DNA from: GWE2-51-13 sp041736705
Lineage (GTDB): Bacteria > Bacillota_I > Bacilli_A > Erysipelotrichales > Erysipelotrichaceae
Assembly (NCBI GenBank): GCA_041736705.1
Contig: JBGSTC010000004.1
Coordinates: 62,001-126,000 of the forward strand
Direction: 5' to 3'
DNA: 64,000 nucleotides
The notes beneath the pieces are model-generated. The model was not told the DNA's origin, did not search any database, and saw only the letters and a list, made by a program, of their open reading frames with translations. Shown here in pieces: positions 7,244 to 15,348 of the stretch. Each line of letters opens with the position of its first letter. Within the stretch, counting starts at the first letter, position 1. The position numbers and the translations under genes are program-made.

Positions 7244-8435
7244 ACTTGTAGGCTTCGAGTTGTTTGACAGAACGGCTGACGGTGAACTCTTGTTCGATGA
7301 GGCGACGTCCGTTTTGTCCTTGGAAGATGAGTGAGTCACTCTTGGACATTTCTTCGATCTTTTTGAGGAATTCATCCTCGTTTGCGGAGGATACCCATTC
7401 ACCGAGATTGTTCGCTTGGATGAGGTCTTTCAAGTCGGTGTTTTCATCCGTGGCAGCTAATACTGGTTTGGCGTATTCCATGTAGGAGAGAATACGCGAG
7501 GGATAGTTGGGGATGGTGAAACGTGGATCCAGGATGATGAGTCCCACGTCGCATTCCTTTGTGATCTGTTCGTACTTGTCACGGGCGAGATTGTTGATGA
7601 GGAGTGCGTTTTTAATTTCGTTGTCTTTGATGGTGGTTTCAAGGATATGACGATCTGTGCCTCTTCCAACAAAGAGAAAGAAGATGTCTTTGTTGTCTTT
7701 GAAACGGAGTATGGCTTTCTTTAAGAGTTGTACGTATTGGGGACGTCCCATATTCCCTCCGAAGAGAAAGACAAAGGCGTTGGTTGGGATGTTTAGTTCC
7801 ATACGCATCGTAAATTCTTGGGTTTGGTATTCTTGGGTGATTTGTTTTGTGTTAGGGAAGATTTCGAGCTTGTTTGGATCGAGTTGTGGATTGTGTTTCA
7901 GGATATAGTCGAGATTGGCTTGCGACATGACTCCGATCTTATCCGCGGTTTGGTAGAGGAATTTCTCTTGATGATGGAAGTAGGTATATAGAAGTCCATT
8001 CTTTCTCATCATTCCTAAATCCACCGCGTTCTGGGGGAAGATGTCCTTCAGCATCAAATAGCTCTTCGTCTTGAACTGTTTCTTCGCCCAGGCCACTAGC
8101 TTCGCATTGGTGATGGGCGGGGCTTCGAAGAGAATCAGGTCGAAAGATTTGTTTGAAAGGTGTTCCTTGATCCCTTTCTTCATACGAGACGGGATACGAA
8201 GCATCGTCAGCCCCTTTTCGATCAGATTGACATCGTAGTAGTTCCCCGTCACAATGCGCAGCACGTCGAAGCCACGCTCTTTTTGGAGGGTGGTGGAAGT
8301 GAGGTTGCGTTTCTGTTCGGAAACGGCGACGATGATCTCATGTCCGGCCTCATGAAGGGCGCTGGCGAGATCGGTATAAATCGTCGCCCCTTTGTCCGGA
8401 CTGGGGAAGGATGTGGCGATGTAGAGGATTCTCAT
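7242..8435 (-). CDS. Glycosyltransferase family 4 (GT-B fold)
   Basis: 397 aa from the ATG at 8435, chosen because it gives a four-base ATGA overlap with the upstream gene and has AGAGGA in front. The product opens MRILYIATSFPSPDKGATIY, a WcaI/WbuB-like GT4 start. The second domain has FLFGGNMGRPQYV where these enzymes bind the donor phosphate. Near the end, PNYPSRILSYMEYAKPVLAA carries the SRILSYMEYGKPVLA-type motif seen in this group. It is the last gene of the unit aminotransferase, PglC-like transferase, GNAT, glycosyltransferase, so it probably adds the second sugar to the lipid-linked amino-sugar. The donor is not known. Confidence 0.85.
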   Translation of the reverse strand: MRILYIATSFPSPDKGATIYTDLASALHEAGHEIIVAVSEQKRNLTSTTLQKERGFDVLRIVTGNYYDVNLIEKGLTMLRIPSRMKKGIKEHLSNKSFDLILFEAPPITNAKLVAWAKKQFKTKSYLMLKDIFPQNAVDLGMMRKNGLLYTYFHHQEKFLYQTADKIGVMSQANLDYILKHNPQLDPNKLEIFPNTKQITQEYQTQEFTMRMELNIPTNAFVFLFGGNMGRPQYVQLLKKAILRFKDNKDIFFLFVGRGTDRHILETTIKDNEIKNALLINNLARDKYEQITKECDVGLIILDPRFTIPNYPSRILSYMEYAKPVLAATDENTDLKDLIQANNLGEWVSSANEDEFLKKIEEMSKSDSLIFQGQNGRRLIEQEFTVSRSVKQLEAYK

Positions 8436-9172
8436 TTGACGATCCTCTTTGGCCAATAATGGTACACGGAGGCGCAACTTACCGGTTGAAACCCGACTCG
8501 GGTGTAAAAGCGGATCCCGTCGATGTTGTCGGCTTGCGTGCCGACATGGATTTTTTGGAGATGATGTTCAACGGCGAAACGGTTCAAGGCATCGATCATC
8601 GATTTCCCGACATGTTGCCCCTGGTATTCCTTGGCGACGGCGATGAGTTCGATCGTCGCCTTCTTTTCCTTCTCATCGACGGAAAACAAGGTGTATCCCG
8701 CAACATGCGTTTGACGCTTGGTGACGATGAAGAACTTGTCTTCCCTCTCAAACGCATTCTTTGTCCAGTTCAGATAGATTTGACCGGCTTGGGGTTGGGG
8801 AAGATAAGGGTCGTTGAAAAAGCGGGAATAACGGAAGGAAGACGAAGCGATCGCGATGATTTCCTCATCGCGATGAAGGGATGAAGAAACAAGGGTATCG
8901 GGATCCGAGTCTTGCGGAAGCGTGACGTTCATTTCGAACTGGATGTTGACGTCGGTGAGGAAAGAGGTCGTCGCTTCACCCAACCACCGGTTATTCATTT
9001 TTTCATCGCTTTGGTTGGTGATGGTTACGAATTCATAGGTGGATGCGAAATCGAGGATACGATCATAGTCGGAAGAAGAGACAGGGCGATGCAGGATCAC
9101 GCGTGCGCTGGGGACCTTGAAATACTCCGTGTCCCAGTCCAGCGGAATCAACGAAACGTTGATTTCGCTCAT
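8432..9172 (-). CDS. GNAT-family N-acetyltransferase (WecD-like)
   Basis: 246 aa, overlapping its upstream neighbour by four bases and its downstream neighbour by four. The C-terminal GNAT core shows AGYTLFSVDEKEKKATIELIAV and the acetyl-CoA pyrophosphate loop YQGQHVGKSMI, followed by VGTQADNIDGIRFYTRVGF, the usual beta-5/alpha-4 end. The layout (two divided halves, active domain at the end) is that of WecD, which acetylates the amino group placed on a 4-keto-6-deoxy sugar by an aminotransferase. That fits here: a DegT-type aminotransferase and a PglC-like transferase are in the same operon. I infer acetylation of a UDP-4-amino-4,6-dideoxy-HexNAc. In the Pgl pathway this step is done by a left-handed helix enzyme, so this would be an alternative fold. 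Confidence 0.78.
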   Translation of the reverse strand: MSEINVSLIPLDWDTEYFKVPSARVILHRPVSSSDYDRILDFASTYEFVTITNQSDEKMNNRWLGEATTSFLTDVNIQFEMNVTLPQDSDPDTLVSSSLHRDEEIIAIASSSFRYSRFFNDPYLPQPQAGQIYLNWTKNAFEREDKFFIVTKRQTHVAGYTLFSVDEKEKKATIELIAVAKEYQGQHVGKSMIDALNRFAVEHHLQKIHVGTQADNIDGIRFYTRVGFQPVSCASVYHYWPKRIVK

Positions 9173-9777
9173 CCTTGTTTCTCCTTTTGTTCTTCCACGA
9201 ACACGCCCCGCTTGAGGACGATCGTTTCGATCGTCTTAAAGAAGATTTTGACGTCGAGGGCGAAAGATAGATTATCCACGTAGTAGACATCGTTCTTCAG
9301 GCGGTCTTTCCATGCGGCGGAATTACGGTAATAGGCTTGGTTGTATCCGGTGATTCCGGGAAGGACATCCAACTTGCGGATTTCATCGCCCACATACATC
9401 TTGATGTGTTCGGGAAGATCCGGACGGGGGCCGATGATGGACATGTCCCCTTTCAGGATGTTTAAAATCTGAGGGGTTTCATCCAGGCTGGTCTTGCGGA
9501 TGAATTTCCCGACTCTCGTCAATCTTGGATCGTCTTCCGCGTTGAAAGTGGATCCGTCTTCGTTGCGCAGGTCGGGCGCATTGGTTTTCATGGAACGGAA
9601 TTTATACATCTTGTAGATGTTTCCCTTTTTGCCTAAGCGGGAAGCGTTGTAGAAGAGGGGACCCTTGTCATCGAGGTAAAGGACGGGACCCAAGAGGATG
9701 AGTATGAGAAGAAAGAACGGAAGCCCGATCAATGCGATCCCCACATCCACCACTCGTTTAAAGAAGTTACGGTACAC
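9169..9777 (-). CDS. Monotopic phosphoglycosyl transferase (PglC-like sugar transferase)
   Basis: 202 aa from a GTG at 9777, preferred because AAGGGG lies eight bases upstream; a GTG at 9786 would add three residues but sits on that site. This is the catalytic domain alone. It has the re-entrant membrane helix (VVDVGIALIGLPFFLLILIL), then MYKFRSMKTNAPD, RKTSLDETPQILNILKGDMS with the DE dyad of PglC, and SIIGPRPDLPEH. It should transfer a modified HexNAc-1-phosphate from UDP to undecaprenyl phosphate. The aminotransferase and acetyltransferase that flank it, with a PglF-like dehydratase at 20800-22698, point to UDP-diNAc-bacillosamine or a close relative as donor. It is the second initiating transferase in the locus. 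Confidence 0.88.
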   Translation of the reverse strand: MYRNFFKRVVDVGIALIGLPFFLLILILLGPVLYLDDKGPLFYNASRLGKKGNIYKMYKFRSMKTNAPDLRNEDGSTFNAEDDPRLTRVGKFIRKTSLDETPQILNILKGDMSIIGPRPDLPEHIKMYVGDEIRKLDVLPGITGYNQAYYRNSAAWKDRLKNDVYYVDNLSFALDVKIFFKTIETIVLKRGVFVEEQKEKQG

Positions 9778-9792
9778 CTTGTTCACCCCTTG

Positions 9793-10989
9793 TTAGTTCA
9801 GGATTTCGTGGAGGCAGTCACAGACGTAATCCACGTCTTCATCGCTCAATAAGGTATGCAGAGGAAGTGTGATTTCATTCTTGTACAGGTTGAAGGCGTT
9901 GGGGAAATCCTTGATGTCGAACCCCAGGTTTTTGTAGGCGCTATGCATGGGAAGGGGTTTGTAATGGACGTTGGTGGAAACCCCCATCTCCGCGATCTTT
10001 TCGATGACTTCGTTACGGAAGGCTTCGTCTTTTCCATTGAGACGCATGAGATACAGATGTCCGCTAGAATTTGAATCATTACGATAATGATTAAGCACGG
10101 AAACATCCAGATCGGATAGACGACGATCGTAGTGTTCGATCAGTTCTTTTCTGCGCTCCAGGATGCCTTGATAGCGTTTGAACTGAACCAAGCCCAAGGA
10201 AGCGACGATATCCGTCATGTTGCACTTGAAATAGGGGGCGACGATATCGTATTCCCAGGAACCCGGTTTCGTCTTGGCTAAAGCGTCCTTGGATTGTCCA
10301 TGCAGTGAAAGAAGCATGAATTGCTTATAGATGACCTCGTCGTCGATGCCTTGGATGGGACGCCACGTCACCATCCCGCCTTCCGCCGTCGTCAAGTTCT
10401 TCACGGCGTGGAAGGAGAAGGACGTGAAGTCCGCGACTTCCCCGCTCATCCTGCCTTTATAGGTCGCTCCGATGGAATGCGCCGCATCCGCGACAATGAT
10501 CACACGGTTGAATTTGGATTGAAGTTCGTTGCTGGGGGTAAACAGATCTTTCTTGGATTCAAGAATTTCATAAATCCGGTCATAGTCGACCATGATCCCC
10601 CCGATATCCACCGGGATGATCGCCTTCGTTTTGCTTGTGATGGCGTTTGCGATGGCTTCGTAGTCGATGTCCACGGAGTCCTTCTCGCAATCCACCAAGA
10701 CAATCTTCGCCCCGACATGGTCGATGACGCTGGCGGAAGCGGAATAGGTATAGGCGCTGGTGATGACTTCATCCCCCGGACCGATCCCCAATAAACGTAA
10801 TGTAAGCTCCATACACGCCGTCGCAGAGTTCATCGCGACCGCTTTGCCTGTATGACAGTATTCCGCGATTTGTCGCTCGAAGAGCTTAGTTTTCGGTCCG
10901 GTGGTGATCCAACCGGAACGTAGCGTATCGACGACCTCGTCGATTTCTTCTTGCGTTACATCGGGGGGTGAGAATGGAATGTTTTTCAT
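9793..10989 (-). CDS. DegT/DnrJ/EryC1/StrS aminotransferase (sugar C4 aminotransferase, PglE-like)
   Basis: 398 aa from the ATG at 10989 with AAGGAGA ahead of it. It is a fold-type I PLP enzyme: IPFSPPDVTQEEIDEV and SGWITTGPKT at the N-terminus, NSATACMELTLRLLGIGPGDEV for the cofactor-phosphate region, VIIVADAAHSIGA with the aspartate that pairs with the PLP nitrogen, and SFSFHAVKNLTTAEGG with the Schiff-base lysine. It should transfer an amino group from glutamate to C4 of a UDP- or dTDP-4-keto-6-deoxy sugar. The product is then probably acetylated by the GNAT protein and loaded by the PglC-like enzyme of the same operon. It is the first gene after a 245-base leader with two hairpins. Confidence 0.9.
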   Translation of the reverse strand: MKNIPFSPPDVTQEEIDEVVDTLRSGWITTGPKTKLFERQIAEYCHTGKAVAMNSATACMELTLRLLGIGPGDEVITSAYTYSASASVIDHVGAKIVLVDCEKDSVDIDYEAIANAITSKTKAIIPVDIGGIMVDYDRIYEILESKKDLFTPSNELQSKFNRVIIVADAAHSIGATYKGRMSGEVADFTSFSFHAVKNLTTAEGGMVTWRPIQGIDDEVIYKQFMLLSLHGQSKDALAKTKPGSWEYDIVAPYFKCNMTDIVASLGLVQFKRYQGILERRKELIEHYDRRLSDLDVSVLNHYRNDSNSSGHLYLMRLNGKDEAFRNEVIEKIAEMGVSTNVHYKPLPMHSAYKNLGFDIKDFPNAFNLYKNEITLPLHTLLSDEDVDYVCDCLHEILN

Positions 10990-11103
10990 GGTGTCTCCTT
11001 CAAGTTCATAGGATAGCAAAGGATGCCTTTTATATCCTGTTCTATTTTATCACTCTTCTTCAGATAATGCGAAAAATCAAGGCATGTTGTGGGAAGCTTC
11101 CCT

Positions 11104-11146
11104 AAAAAAATAAATCCCACCTCAATGTGGGGGGGAGGTGGGATTT
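11104..11146 (-). terminator. Strong intrinsic terminator in the aminotransferase leader
   Basis: Minus strand: a perfect 12-bp stem (AAATCCCACCTC / GAGGTGGGATTT) with an 11-base C-rich loop, followed by ATTTTTTT. It lies downstream of the promoter at 11241-11269 and 115 bases before the aminotransferase ATG, with no gene between. It can only make sense as an attenuator or as a target for antitermination, or as the end of the unit above. Confidence 0.85.
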
Positions 11147-11157
11147 CTCTCATGTTG

Positions 11158-11194
11158 TAGACCGGTCTATGGGTGGGGGGGAAGTACCGGTCTA
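11158..11194 (-). promoter_or_regulatory. Leader hairpin upstream of the terminator
   Basis: Minus strand: a 9-bp stem TAGACCGGT / ACCGGTCTA encloses a 19-base loop containing seven Cs in a row. It lies 12 bases before the terminator at 11104-11146, whose loop also carries a run of seven Cs followed by AC. This is the same order, hairpin then terminator, as beside loaP, although the sequence differs. A role in antitermination is inferred. Confidence 0.5.
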
Positions 11195-11240
11195 GTCCGA
11201 AGATTATTGATCGGATTGTTCGAGACACAAGAGCATTTTT

Positions 11241-11269
11241 ATATTACACTAACCGATATCTCGTTTCAA
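11241..11269 (-). promoter_or_regulatory. Sigma-A promoter of the aminotransferase unit
   Basis: Minus strand TTGAAA (11264-11269), 17 bases, then TAATAT (11241-11246). It lies in the 323-base space between wzx and the aminotransferase gene, just upstream of the two leader hairpins. The start point would be near 11234. The rest of the gap holds no coding frame. Confidence 0.7.
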
Positions 11270-11312
11270 GTAAAATCGCATACTTTCAGTTGGATTTAGT
11301 GTAAATTCGAGC

Positions 11313-12851
11313 TTATTCGACTTCTTTTTTCTTGAAGAAACGGGCGAAAGGCTTGAATGTTCGGATACGGTGCCGTTCACTTGAATTCAGCATGAAGACA
11401 AAGCCGATGCCAAGACCGAAGACGGCCATCGCCATGGCGCTGGCCCCGAGGGTAAGCCAGGAAGAAGAAGGAAGGAAACCATGCAGAACCAAGAACGAAG
11501 AAATCAATAAGCCCATATAAATTAAGCTTTTCAGGATGGAAGGATAAACCGTCGAAGACTTGGTGTTGAGGCAATGGGAAGCGTACATCGGAACGAATAC
11601 GAGATAGCGCAACACCTCCAACACACTGCTCACACCGGCGATCGCAAACAAGCCCAGATCCGTCGTCTTCAATAAAACAAGCACCAAGAGGAGGTTCAGC
11701 GAACCGGTGATGAACACGGAGAAAGACGCCCACTTCAGCTTGTTGGTGATGGTGAAGACATAGAAGAGGGGCATCAGTCCGAAGCCGGCGATCATCTGAC
11801 CCATGGTCAGGATCGCAAGGAGGTTCAGGTCGTTTCCTGCGACGGAGGGGACCCAGAGACGAAAGAAAGCGGGCGCGAGCGCGATGAATCCCGCGATCGG
11901 GATGCCGGTGAGGATAGCCGTGATCTTGAGGGTATAGAGAAGTTCGCTCAGGAAGGCCTCGCGGCTCTCCTTCGCGAAGAGGATCGTCAGATGCGGGTTG
12001 AATGCCGTGGGGACGACGTTGATGAGGACTTGCAGGGCTAAAGGAGCGGTCTTCGCCACCGCGAGGATCCCAGCGGCGGAAGCCCCCAACATGACGTTGG
12101 CGATCAAGAGATCCAGACCCGTCAACAAGACGCTGCTCAGTTGACTGAATGAATTCCAGAAGCCCGAGATGAAGATTTCCTTGGCGTAGTCCCAACGGAA
12201 GTAGTGCCATTTGATTTTGACTTGCGGGATCAGTTTGATGGCGGAGATGAAGTGCAGGATGTCCTGTACCAAGAGCGTCAGCATGACCGAGAGTCCGATG
12301 AAGGAGACGCGGGGGCTAGCCAGGGAGAAACACACGATGATGACCAGGACGCGGGTGATCGTGCCGGAGATGTTGATGGCGCTGTTGACATCCAGGCGGT
12401 TGGTGCTGAAGGAAGCCACGGAGAAGACGTTGGTGGAGACCCCAAGGATGAATCCGATGAAGATGAAGATGAACAGATAGCGGACATCGGTCAGAATATT
12501 TCCCGGGACATCGATCAGAAGGTCGATGTAGATGACCAGGAAGACGCAGATGATCGTGCTGATCACGGCGAGCAGGATGTTGGTGTAGAAGGCGGCGCTA
12601 TAGTACTTGCTGGCGGAATCCACGTCGTTCTGGTGGAGTTTGATCGTCACGAAACGCGAGGTCATCGCCGACATCGAGACCGTGAAAATCGACATGTACT
12701 GGACGAAGTTGTTGGAGAGCGGGACGAAGGCATAGGCTTCCTTCCCGATGCTTTCGACGATGTAGGGGGTGAGGAAGAAACTCACGAACAAGGAAACCGC
12801 GACGGAAAGGAAGTTCGCCGCGATGTTGAGGGCGACTTGGCGGCTTTTCAT
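11313..12851 (-). CDS. Wzx-type lipid-linked oligosaccharide flippase (MOP superfamily)
   Basis: 512 aa with 12 to 14 hydrophobic segments spread along its length, the pattern of the polysaccharide-transport branch of the MOP superfamily. It begins MKSRQVALNIAANFLSVAVS and continues SFFLTPYIVESIGKEAYAFV, close to the start of many Wzx proteins (Asn and Tyr/Phe-rich first helices with the IG.E.YG/A loop). It should move the undecaprenyl-linked repeat unit across the membrane. Its start overlaps the preceding glycosyltransferase stop by four bases (ATGA). It is the last gene of the long unit from 24099. The adjoining polymerase and glycosyltransferases support a Wzx/Wzy-dependent capsule or cell-wall polysaccharide. 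Confidence 0.88.
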   Translation of the reverse strand: MKSRQVALNIAANFLSVAVSLFVSFFLTPYIVESIGKEAYAFVPLSNNFVQYMSIFTVSMSAMTSRFVTIKLHQNDVDSASKYYSAAFYTNILLAVISTIICVFLVIYIDLLIDVPGNILTDVRYLFIFIFIGFILGVSTNVFSVASFSTNRLDVNSAINISGTITRVLVIIVCFSLASPRVSFIGLSVMLTLLVQDILHFISAIKLIPQVKIKWHYFRWDYAKEIFISGFWNSFSQLSSVLLTGLDLLIANVMLGASAAGILAVAKTAPLALQVLINVVPTAFNPHLTILFAKESREAFLSELLYTLKITAILTGIPIAGFIALAPAFFRLWVPSVAGNDLNLLAILTMGQMIAGFGLMPLFYVFTITNKLKWASFSVFITGSLNLLLVLVLLKTTDLGLFAIAGVSSVLEVLRYLVFVPMYASHCLNTKSSTVYPSILKSLIYMGLLISSFLVLHGFLPSSSWLTLGASAMAMAVFGLGIGFVFMLNSSERHRIRTFKPFARFFKKKEVE

Positions 12852-14002
12852 CGGGTGTCCCCTTCCAGTTCCTTCAGGAAGACATCGACGACGTATTCCG
12901 GCGTGAAGATTTCGAACTTCTCGCGGATGAGGCTGAACGGGAGTTTTTGGTTACGATGCGACAAGGCGAAGTCGTTGAACCGAGCCGCGAGGTCGCGGGA
13001 TGAAATCGGAAGGCATACCGAAAGAGGATAGTTCTTCAGATAGTCGAGATAGGGATCCTTTTCGTCGTAGTAGAAGTGCACGATCGGATTGCCGGTGGAA
13101 ATGCAATCGAACAGTTTACTGGGGACAAGGTCCGAGTTCTTGTTGCCGATGGTTACGATGAGACTCGCGCTGGATAGGACGGATTGGGCGATGTCGCTGG
13201 AGACCGGTCCATGGGAAGTGAAGGATGGAATTTGTTTCGCAAATTCCGCCAAGATCCCTTGGCAATTCCCATAGGAATAGAAATGCGTCGCCATGTTGGA
13301 TACGGGATGATCCTTCAGGATTTCGAGTAAGAAGATGGGGTTGCGGATGGTGATGTCCAAGCCGCCGACATAGACGCAATCAAAGAGATCTGGGTTAGTG
13401 GGACGGGTGTTGTCCACGACCATCGGGTGTTCGGTGACGACGACTTTACTTGAGCCGTTGAAATAATCCTTGAGATAGGGCAGGACGAAAATACGATGCG
13501 AGGATTGAATCAAATCATGCAGGATACGTTCCTTCTCCTGCCCCTGGATGAACACCGGGAACACTTCCAGAACATAGGGGATCAATTTTATACGGGGAAA
13601 TTCCGCCTTCAAGGCGATCGAATCGTGGATCTCGTCGAAAGTGAACGGAAGAAGGATTGAAGAAGGTGATTGCTTGAGATGCTTGCGGACTTCCTGGATA
13701 TACTTCTTTCCTGATTTCTGGGAAACAAGGGATTTCATACTCCGGTTCTTGATCCGGTTGATGACGCGGAAAACGAAGCGTTCAAGCGATGAACCATGGT
13801 TGATCTTATCGAAGATGACACGGTCGAAACTTTTGACGCGTACGATGTTTTTCTCGTTGGATGTCACTTCATCCTGGGCGTGGGTGATGACAACCACGTC
13901 GTGCGTTTTCGCCAGCACGTCCACGATCTTCTTCGCCAGATTGCCGGAAGCGGTGATGTCGGGAGGATAGTTCTTGATTAAGACGATGATTTTTTGGTCC
14001 AT
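12848..14002 (-). CDS. Probable glycosyltransferase (GT-B, group 1-like)
   Basis: 384 aa if begun at the ATG at 14002, which has GGAGGAAAG about eleven bases upstream; an ATG at 14020 adds six residues. The N-terminus is MDQKIIVLIKNYPPDITASG, as in GT4 enzymes with the PPDITASG/A loop. The second half is less typical: DCVYVGGLDITIRNPIFLLE resembles a donor domain, and PSKLFDCISTGNPIVHFYYD is the LFDYLASGKPIV-type nucleotide-sugar motif. It overlaps both neighbours, so translation is coupled. The family is fairly clear from these motifs; the sugar is not. Confidence 0.75.
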   Translation of the reverse strand: MDQKIIVLIKNYPPDITASGNLAKKIVDVLAKTHDVVVITHAQDEVTSNEKNIVRVKSFDRVIFDKINHGSSLERFVFRVINRIKNRSMKSLVSQKSGKKYIQEVRKHLKQSPSSILLPFTFDEIHDSIALKAEFPRIKLIPYVLEVFPVFIQGQEKERILHDLIQSSHRIFVLPYLKDYFNGSSKVVVTEHPMVVDNTRPTNPDLFDCVYVGGLDITIRNPIFLLEILKDHPVSNMATHFYSYGNCQGILAEFAKQIPSFTSHGPVSSDIAQSVLSSASLIVTIGNKNSDLVPSKLFDCISTGNPIVHFYYDEKDPYLDYLKNYPLSVCLPISSRDLAARFNDFALSHRNQKLPFSLIREKFEIFTPEYVVDVFLKELEGDTR

Positions 14003-15348
14003 TTCAGGTCTTTCCTCCATTTCGCTAGATCCAGGTCGATATTGTTATAGAGGACGAAGAGGCAAAGGAAGGCGACGAAAGACACTGCGGTATACGGGGT
14101 GGAAAGCACCACGTTGTTGGCAGGAAGGAAGAAAATCATCAATGTGATCAAGGGAAGCAAGAGGATCGCGATGAGTTTCCCCTTCAGCGATTCGTTGAGG
14201 ATGATGTAGGTCATGACGCCGATGACAAACAAGACTATGAGAACGCCCAGATGCGAGACGTCGTTCGCAAACCAGGTATAGGCCGTGTGCCAGGTGGAAC
14301 GGGCCGGCCAAAGATAGGTCATCTTCGCCTGATAGGTCAGAGGGAAAACGTCGATATTGACGAAACGCTTGATGTTTTCGATGAGGAAATACCCGCTCCC
14401 GATCCCGAACGTCGAGGAGAACGGATAACGGAACGACGTGGCTAGTCCGTAATACCCTTGGATAAGATAGGTCGAAATCATCAAGAAAGGCATCCAGAGC
14501 GATTTAGGGAGGATCTGAAGGATCCAGGCATCGTAATCGACGCGACGCAGACCGATGTAGGTCGGAAGGTTGTCGACACGGGCGGTGGTTCCGTTGACGA
14601 AATAGAAGACGAAACCGACAAACAAGACTCCCGCAAACAATAAGACCCGTCGACGGCTTTTTTGCGTCGACTTCTTGTTTCCGAGTTTCAGCAGGACGAT
14701 CGTCGCCAAGATCAACACGATGCGGAAGATCCCGATGTTTTGTCCACGGATGATGAAGGTGGAGGCTTCCATCAGGAGAACCAGGAAAAGAAGGATCTTG
14801 TTGAAGATCGTGAGTTGTTTGAACTTATAGATGCCCAGCGGGGCGATCATGTAATAGAACGGGGCAAGCAGGGTCGACAACATCGTGACGGCGTCGCCGC
14901 CCAAACCCATTTCACTGATCTGGACGTTGGTATAATAAGCTGCGTCAGGATTCTTGATCGCCGCCATCAGGTCTTGGAAAATGTCGATCGGATTGACGGA
15001 GATGGAAAAGCGGACCAGGGAGTTGTACGAGAACATGAAGGAAAGGATGCAGAGGACCCACATGTAGTCGTTGAGGTGGACTTGATTGAAACGGACATGG
15101 ACCTTATGCAGGAGATCTTGAATCGGTCGCATGAACTTGGGAAGATACATGTGGTCGCGGTGGGAAACGATCAGATAACGATCCGCGAACAGATACCCTC
15201 CCACGAACATCAACTGATAAAGGACCACGTAGATCGCCATCGTCACATTGTGTTCGCTGCGGTATTGGATGGGGGAAATCAGATACAGAAAGAGCGTACC
15301 GAATTGGTACGCTTCGATGAGACAGAGGATGACCCACTTCTTTTTCAT
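13978..15348 (-). CDS. Wzy-like oligosaccharide repeat-unit polymerase
   Basis: 456 aa, with about ten to twelve predicted membrane helices and a large outside loop in the second half (roughly residues 300-390) containing GIGSGYFLIENIKRF and WPARSTWHTAYTWFANDVSHLG. This shape, and the position between a pyruvyltransferase and a glycosyltransferase with wzx two genes on, indicates the polymerase that joins undecaprenyl-linked repeat units outside the membrane. Wzy proteins share little sequence, so the call rests on topology, length and setting. An O-antigen-ligase-like role is the main alternative. The start ATG overlaps the stop of the pyruvyltransferase gene by four bases. Confidence 0.72.
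   Translation of the reverse strand: MKKKWVILCLIEAYQFGTLFLYLISPIQYRSEHNVTMAIYVVLYQLMFVGGYLFADRYLIVSHRDHMYLPKFMRPIQDLLHKVHVRFNQVHLNDYMWVLCILSFMFSYNSLVRFSISVNPIDIFQDLMAAIKNPDAAYYTNVQISEMGLGGDAVTMLSTLLAPFYYMIAPLGIYKFKQLTIFNKILLFLVLLMEASTFIIRGQNIGIFRIVLILATIVLLKLGNKKSTQKSRRRVLLFAGVLFVGFVFYFVNGTTARVDNLPTYIGLRRVDYDAWILQILPKSLWMPFLMISTYLIQGYYGLATSFRYPFSSTFGIGSGYFLIENIKRFVNIDVFPLTYQAKMTYLWPARSTWHTAYTWFANDVSHLGVLIVLFVIGVMTYIILNESLKGKLIAILLLPLITLMIFFLPANNVVLSTPYTAVSFVAFLCLFVLYNNIDLDLAKWRKDLKWTKKSSS

Noticed and set aside
11377..12210. 277-aa minus-strand frame inside wzx
   Set aside because: It is a +1/-1 shadow of wzx rich in R, P, H and G, without start signals.
12204..13031. 275-aa open frame on the plus strand opposite wzx and a glycosyltransferase gene
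   Set aside because: The translation is a mass of D, E, G, R, V and H with no fold-like pattern, typical of antisense frames in GC-rich genes; wzx and the glycosyltransferase on the other strand are clear.
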